From Dehalococcoidales bacterium (GTDB lineage: Bacteria; Chloroflexota; Dehalococcoidia; Dehalococcoidales; UBA3254): a DNA stretch of 8,207 bases. This document shows positions 4,708-8,207 of this stretch, piece by piece. How positions within the stretch are numbered: the first letter of the stretch is position 1; every line of letters starts with the position of its first letter. The translations under genes were made by a program, and so were the position numbers. The stretch is from assembly GCA_028718465.1 (NCBI GenBank), contig JAQULX010000105.1, positions 1-8,207 on the forward strand. The letters are read 5' to 3'. The notes below the pieces were generated by a model. It saw nothing but the letters and a program-made list of their open reading frames with translations. It did no database searches and was not told the origin of the DNA.

Positions 4708-6195
4708 ATGCCTAAGCGTGAAGATGACTTCTGGGCCAGCCAAAAAGAAGAACTGAGATATTGCTCTAAACACAAGCGCTATTATCGAGCCGAAGTTGGA
4801 TGTCAGTTCTGCTGGATGGAAGAGCATCAAGGAAGAACATCTCCGAAGCTTCGAGAATGTCCGATTTGCCATGAAATGTCACTGTTCCAAACCGGAGACA
4901 ACCTTTTTGAATGCTTGAATCTTAAGTGTCCTAAGTATCAGAAAAGGCAAAGCATTGAGCTCAACACAGAACAAAAGACGAATGTGACCGAACGCCACGC
5001 CGCTCAACCTAGCGCAGCGAGTCATGATAGGGAACACGTTTCAGACGAAGAATCAATGAGGCAATCGGCTGAGTATAGCAGAAAGATTTCACTTCACGCA
5101 AAAGAACTAGGAACAGACATTCGGTCTTCCAACAACAAATCCGTTCGGACTGATGAAGTTGCGCAGTCCAGTCGACGAAAGAACATTAAGCCTGTGAGGG
5201 GTGGAGTAGGACTCCCGAAATGGACTATTGCTCTGCTATTCGTTCTGGCTCTTTCAATCGTTGGGACAGGAATCAGCTTATACGCAGAAACGTTCATCCC
5301 ATTTTGGATTATTTTTGGATTCTCCGCTATCTTCTCAATTGAAAAATGGTTCAGCTATTACACAAGAAAATATAAATGGATTGGCAAGCTATATAGGCTC
5401 ATTCTCAATCTGAGTATATTGTCGTTACTCGGTCTGCTCATCTGGTCAGGCATCAGACTGTTCTCAAGCCGGTTCACTTATAACGCCCTGATAGGCAGCC
5501 TCATATTCCTTGTGGAATTTATCTTCTTTATTTGGATGTGGAGGGTTATTTCAAGGAATAGCTGGCGATGGCCTAGCATGAAATTAACCGTGTTTTCCTT
5601 GATATGTCTTTCGGTTGTGTTTGCCTTTGCTGGTGTACAGCCACTATCCATATACAAAGATGAAATGATTACCCGAATCGGTCATACTATAACCGCCGGC
5701 CAGGCTGCTCTGACGACCGCGGAACCTTCAAAACCACTACCTACGCAGACCCAGATTAACTCAAAACCTACGCAATCTCAGGCTAACCTAAATACGGCTA
5801 CTGTAAATGACTATGCAAAGATGTTCAACCAGTTCAGACAATCAAACGGATTACAACCACTAATGTTCACCGACGACTTAAATAGAATAGCAGCCCTTAG
5901 ATTACAGGAATTAAAAACTGACTACAGCCATCATAGCGCAGGAAATTATAACCAACACCTTGGAGAGAACATCGCAATGAGCACAGGTGCCCTAAACGAT
6001 TCCAGCGCACTGAATATGTGGGAAAACTCATCTGGGCACAGAGCTAATATGCTTGACAGCACTTATAGATATACAGGTTACGCAATATATGACGGCGGAT
6101 TCTGGGGTGGCGCATATGCCGTCCAAGTTTTTTCCGAGTTCGACACTGTCAACGGTGTTCCGCAGTTACCGCCTGGATGGTACTGGAGTAAGTAA
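4708..6195 (+). CDS. Zinc-ribbon, five-helix membrane protein with extracellular CAP (SCP/PR1) domain
   Basis: The 495-residue protein has three parts. The N-terminal cytoplasmic part carries two metal-site candidates: C19/H22/C32/C35, and C51/C54/C69/C74 as a zinc ribbon. A polar, charged linker follows (80-168). Five hydrophobic helices are seen at about 171-191, 197-212, 229-250, 258-280 and 291-311. The flanks of helix 1 and the loops after helices 2 and 4 are basic, which places the N-terminus inside and the C-terminus outside. After a Pro/Thr/Gln linker with an imperfect 9-residue repeat (345-362) comes a CAP domain (about 367-478) with MFNQFRQSNG, H408/H409, HLGENIA (E420), SGHRANML (H444) and YAVQVF. 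The His/Glu/His set of the family is present. CAP domains occur in secreted proteins that bind lipids, cell wall or partner proteins; the target here is unknown. The ATG start has only a weak ribosome site. Confidence 0.93.
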   Translation: MPKREDDFWASQKEELRYCSKHKRYYRAEVGCQFCWMEEHQGRTSPKLRECPICHEMSLFQTGDNLFECLNLKCPKYQKRQSIELNTEQKTNVTERHAAQPSAASHDREHVSDEESMRQSAEYSRKISLHAKELGTDIRSSNNKSVRTDEVAQSSRRKNIKPVRGGVGLPKWTIALLFVLALSIVGTGISLYAETFIPFWIIFGFSAIFSIEKWFSYYTRKYKWIGKLYRLILNLSILSLLGLLIWSGIRLFSSRFTYNALIGSLIFLVEFIFFIWMWRVISRNSWRWPSMKLTVFSLICLSVVFAFAGVQPLSIYKDEMITRIGHTITAGQAALTTAEPSKPLPTQTQINSKPTQSQANLNTATVNDYAKMFNQFRQSNGLQPLMFTDDLNRIAALRLQELKTDYSHHSAGNYNQHLGENIAMSTGALNDSSALNMWENSSGHRANMLDSTYRYTGYAIYDGGFWGGAYAVQVFSEFDTVNGVPQLPPGWYWSK

Positions 6196-6217
6196 CCGGT
6201 ATATATATTTATATTCT

Positions 6218-6231
6218 GAGCATATATGCTC
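6218..6231. promoter_or_regulatory. 14-bp perfect palindrome upstream of the kinase operon
   Basis: GAGCATATATGCTC is its own reverse complement and lies in the 53-nt gap between the CAP gene and the kinase, 17 nt before the kinase ATG and just ahead of its AGGA site. With no loop it is better suited to dimeric protein binding than to forming a terminator hairpin. It suggests the kinase and following genes are regulated as a unit, but no regulator is identified. Confidence 0.5.
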
Positions 6232-6248
6232 TAAATCTAGGAACAAAA

Positions 6249-7097
6249 ATGAACAAACTACTTACAATCGGAGTTTGTGGAAGAAGTTGTTCTGGTAAGG
6301 GAGTAGTTACTGAAGCCTTGGCCAGTACCAACCGCAGTGTGCTTCTTCTTCAAGCGGACTATTACTTCTATAAAAATAACTCCTGCTCATACAATGGTTA
6401 TCCCTGTATAGAACATACCAACAGCATCGACTTCGATAGGTTAATTAACGACGTCGTATGTCTCCAAGATGGCAGAGATACCGTTATTCGTGTCACTACT
6501 CCATGGATGTCTCAAGTAAATATCGAAATCACTTCAGCAGACCTGCGTATAAAGAAACTACTGGTTGTCGAGGGGTATTTGGTATTCGCTGTGAATAACC
6601 TCGTCCGCCTATGTGATCATAAGTTATTTATTCAATCATGTGACTATGAAGTACTGTATCGAAGACTTTTGAGAGACGGATTCAATCAGCTTAACTATAT
6701 CCACGATGTGGTTATCCCTGTTTCAAAAGAATATATGCAGACACAAACGAACTGTGCCGATAAAATTGTCAATGGTGATCGACCAAAGAACGAAGTTCTT
6801 GATGAGGTTAAACAATACTTCCAGGATAAATTACCTTCCATTTCTTTTGATCAGCCGCCCTATAAAGTTCAACTCGGTGACTTAATATCTGATGATGCCT
6901 GGCATCCTATTGACTTCAGCAATTATAAAGATTGGGTGAAGAAAAGAAAGTCTGAATTGGATCAGGGTGAAATTCTTAAGGGAAATACCTTTGAATACAG
7001 AAAAAATCCGCATACAGGTGTATATGAGCTAAGATTGGGTCCTTGGTGCAAACCTAGAATTTGGCGTTATACATTAGCAGAGACCCAGGCTCATTAA
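6249..7097 (+). CDS. Uridine-kinase-like P-loop kinase with extra C-terminal region (282 aa)
   Basis: This is a cytoplasmic P-loop kinase of the uridine kinase/phosphoribulokinase/nicotinamide riboside kinase group, which phosphorylates the sugar hydroxyl of a nucleoside or sugar phosphate. Motifs appear in family order: Walker A GRSCSGKG (11-18); catalytic Asp region QADYYFYK (35-42, D37); NSIDFDRL (58-65); Walker B VVEGYLVF (106-113); lid RRLLRDG (138-144); and the tail YMQTQTNCADKIVNG (162-176), as in uridine kinases. Two points differ. Walker A ends GKG where this group normally has GKT or GKS. About 70 residues after position 212 (DAWHPIDF, RKNPHTGVYELRLGPW) match nothing I recognise and may bind substrate or a partner. 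The ATG at 6249 has AGGA about 6 nt upstream. The stop is 8 nt before the glycohydrolase start. The substrate cannot be told; uridine, nicotinamide riboside or an ADP-ribose-derived product are possibilities. Confidence 0.88.
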   Translation: MNKLLTIGVCGRSCSGKGVVTEALASTNRSVLLLQADYYFYKNNSCSYNGYPCIEHTNSIDFDRLINDVVCLQDGRDTVIRVTTPWMSQVNIEITSADLRIKKLLVVEGYLVFAVNNLVRLCDHKLFIQSCDYEVLYRRLLRDGFNQLNYIHDVVIPVSKEYMQTQTNCADKIVNGDRPKNEVLDEVKQYFQDKLPSISFDQPPYKVQLGDLISDDAWHPIDFSNYKDWVKKRKSELDQGEILKGNTFEYRKNPHTGVYELRLGPWCKPRIWRYTLAETQAH

Positions 7098-7100
7098 GGA
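7096..7100 (+). promoter_or_regulatory. Shine-Dalgarno site deciding the glycohydrolase start
   Basis: AAGGA overlaps the TAA stop of the kinase and lies 5 nt before ATG at 7106. It argues against the longer frame from TTG at 7061 inside the kinase gene, and it indicates tight translational coupling of the two genes. Confidence 0.65.
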
Positions 7101-7105
7101 AAACA

Positions 7106-8194
7106 ATGATCGACAATACACAAACCTTTAATAATCTTATGGCTCAGGGGAAAATCCGCGTTCATGATGATTACTTACTACATACAAACCCTGGACCTCT
7201 TTCTCCAGATTTTAACTTCGATAAGGTTGAAGGCATGTTGTTAGGAGCAGCCATAGGCGACTCGCTAGGTGCAGCTTCAGAAAGTCTAACACCGAGCGAG
7301 AGAAGAAAACGGCATGGCGAGATAAAAGACTATATTCCCTATAAACGGTCTAAAAATAAGCCGCTTGGTGCTCCGACAGACGATACTCAATTAACCTTCC
7401 GGACGCTTAAACAGCTTATTAAAGATGGAGGACTCATCCCTGACAATTTGGCAAATATGTTTTGCAAGCACCACATTAGTGGCATCGGAGGTACTACTAA
7501 GGAATTTATTCGCAATTATAAAGACCGGCATAAAACCTGGTACGATTCTGGGCCAGATTCACTTGGAAATGGTGTCCTTATGCGAATATCTCCGGTAGTA
7601 ATCCCTTATCTCCGGAATCCCAGTCATTCCATGTATATCGATGCAGTCCTCGATGCTGTGATAACGCATAACTCATTTGCTAACACCGCCACGAGCGCGA
7701 CATTTACACATATCTTTTGGAAATTGCTCAGCTTGAAACATCCACCGGATATGAGATGGTGGATCGATACTTATTGTGAAGCAGCAGAAAAATTGGAGGG
7801 TAATACAACCTATATTAACCACGGAGAACCGCTGTGGCAATTCACTTATAAAAAAGTGAATGATGCAATACGGAGGAATCTGTCCACGTTGCAGGCTTGT
7901 AATGAGTGGGGTTCCGGAGCAAATCTGTTTGAAACTGTACCTTCAGTTATCTATATTCTTGCCAAACATTCCCAGAATACAGAGGAAGCTATTATCCGAG
8001 CTGTCAACGATACCAAGGATAATGATACTGTTGCCGCAATCGTTGGGGCCGCGGTCGGAGCCTTAAATAGTTTGAGTAGTATCCCCAGCCGTTGGATCAA
8101 GAACCTAACCGGAAGAATAAATGGGGACGATGATGGAGAAGTTTTCAAACTAATACTGGAAGCTAAGAGAAAGTTTTGGCTCGTGGCGGATTGA
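7106..8194 (+). CDS. ADP-ribosylglycohydrolase (DraG/ARH family, 362 aa)
   Basis: Enzymes of this family use two magnesium ions to hydrolyse N- or O-glycosidic bonds to ADP-ribose, removing ADP-ribose from proteins, nucleic acids or small molecules. All hallmark motifs are present: GMLLGAAIGDSLGAASE (43-59); TDDT (91-94); LGNGVLMRISP (153-163); THNSFANTATSA (187-198); and the C-terminal metal motif KDNDTVAAIVGAAVGAL (304-320, with D305, D307, T308) followed by SSIPSRW. The active site looks intact. A 40-residue N-terminal extension precedes the domain. The 8-nt gap after the kinase gene and the AAGGA site over its stop show one operon. In E. coli the ARH-family gene yegU stands beside the PfkB-type kinase gene yegV. 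That precedent makes a nucleoside or ADP-ribose-conjugate salvage role plausible beside protein de-ADP-ribosylation, but neither is shown. The family is certain; the substrate is open. Confidence 0.95.
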   Translation: MIDNTQTFNNLMAQGKIRVHDDYLLHTNPGPLSPDFNFDKVEGMLLGAAIGDSLGAASESLTPSERRKRHGEIKDYIPYKRSKNKPLGAPTDDTQLTFRTLKQLIKDGGLIPDNLANMFCKHHISGIGGTTKEFIRNYKDRHKTWYDSGPDSLGNGVLMRISPVVIPYLRNPSHSMYIDAVLDAVITHNSFANTATSATFTHIFWKLLSLKHPPDMRWWIDTYCEAAEKLEGNTTYINHGEPLWQFTYKKVNDAIRRNLSTLQACNEWGSGANLFETVPSVIYILAKHSQNTEEAIIRAVNDTKDNDTVAAIVGAAVGALNSLSSIPSRWIKNLTGRINGDDDGEVFKLILEAKRKFWLVAD

Positions 8195-8200
8195 TAAATA

Positions 8201-8207
8201 GAAGGAG
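8201..8207 (+). promoter_or_regulatory. Shine-Dalgarno site of the next gene in the operon
   Basis: GAAGGAG closes the window, beginning 6 nt after the glycohydrolase stop. It is a near-consensus ribosome site, so a third co-transcribed gene almost certainly starts within about 10 nt beyond the edge. Confidence 0.6.

Noticed and set aside
6053..6298. 81-residue plus-strand frame across the CAP/kinase junction, and 4669-4872, 5094-5297, 5228-5413, 7860-8066, 7951-8148
   Set aside because: Each overlaps a well-supported gene in another frame and shows no family motif.
7061..7105. Start of the ADP-ribosylglycohydrolase at TTG 7061 inside the kinase gene
   Set aside because: ATG at 7106 has AAGGA 5 nt upstream; the extra 15 residues would overlap the kinase without any matching signal.
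1..8207. CRISPR array, tRNA or rRNA
   Set aside because: No regularly spaced repeats, cloverleaf-like stretch or rRNA-like sequence was seen on either strand.

Overview
The window is 8.2 kb of bacterial accessory-type DNA: the end of an IS66-family insertion sequence (left), a leftward block of DNA-processing genes, a divergent regulatory region with a small ribbon-helix-helix gene, and a rightward block of cell-envelope and nucleotide/ADP-ribose genes. Several features suggest a Chloroflexota-like bacterium: a lipoprotein with a Ser/Thr/Pro-rich linker after the lipobox, and a zinc-ribbon/multi-helix membrane protein ending in an extracellular CAP domain. This is inference from style only; no ribosomal or other marker gene is present. 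The transposase is visibly richer in G+C than the AT-rich leftward genes beside it, consistent with separate origins.

Layout. Positions 1-1444 (minus) encode an IS66 transposase (TnpC type) with an intact DDE triad; its C-terminus runs off the left edge. The outer end of the element lies near 1514 or 1527, practically on the stop codon of the next gene. Positions 1524-3254 (minus) hold three genes: a PD-(D/E)XK nuclease-like protein of 152 residues, a four-cysteine (probably 4Fe-4S) uracil-DNA-glycosylase-superfamily protein with an altered active-site motif, and a 130-residue nuclease-like protein of uncertain function. Positions 3255-3563 are an intergenic region with a good sigma70-type promoter in each direction and several dyad symmetries. 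At 3564 a 56-residue ribbon-helix-helix protein begins.

From 3809 rightwards come a TTG-initiated lipoprotein, a 495-residue zinc-ribbon/5-TM/CAP protein, a uridine-kinase-like P-loop kinase and an ADP-ribosylglycohydrolase. The last two are 8 nt apart. A strong Shine-Dalgarno sequence in the last seven bases shows that this operon continues beyond the window.

How the genes may work together. The leftward block looks like a base-excision-plus-nuclease set, which would fit DNA repair, mobile-element function or phage defence; this is inferred from gene content only. The kinase/ADP-ribosylglycohydrolase pair resembles in logic the E. coli yegU-yegV pairing of an ADP-ribosylglycohydrolase with a small-molecule kinase, but uses a different kinase fold. 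The two membrane/surface proteins form a neighbouring pair of unknown role.
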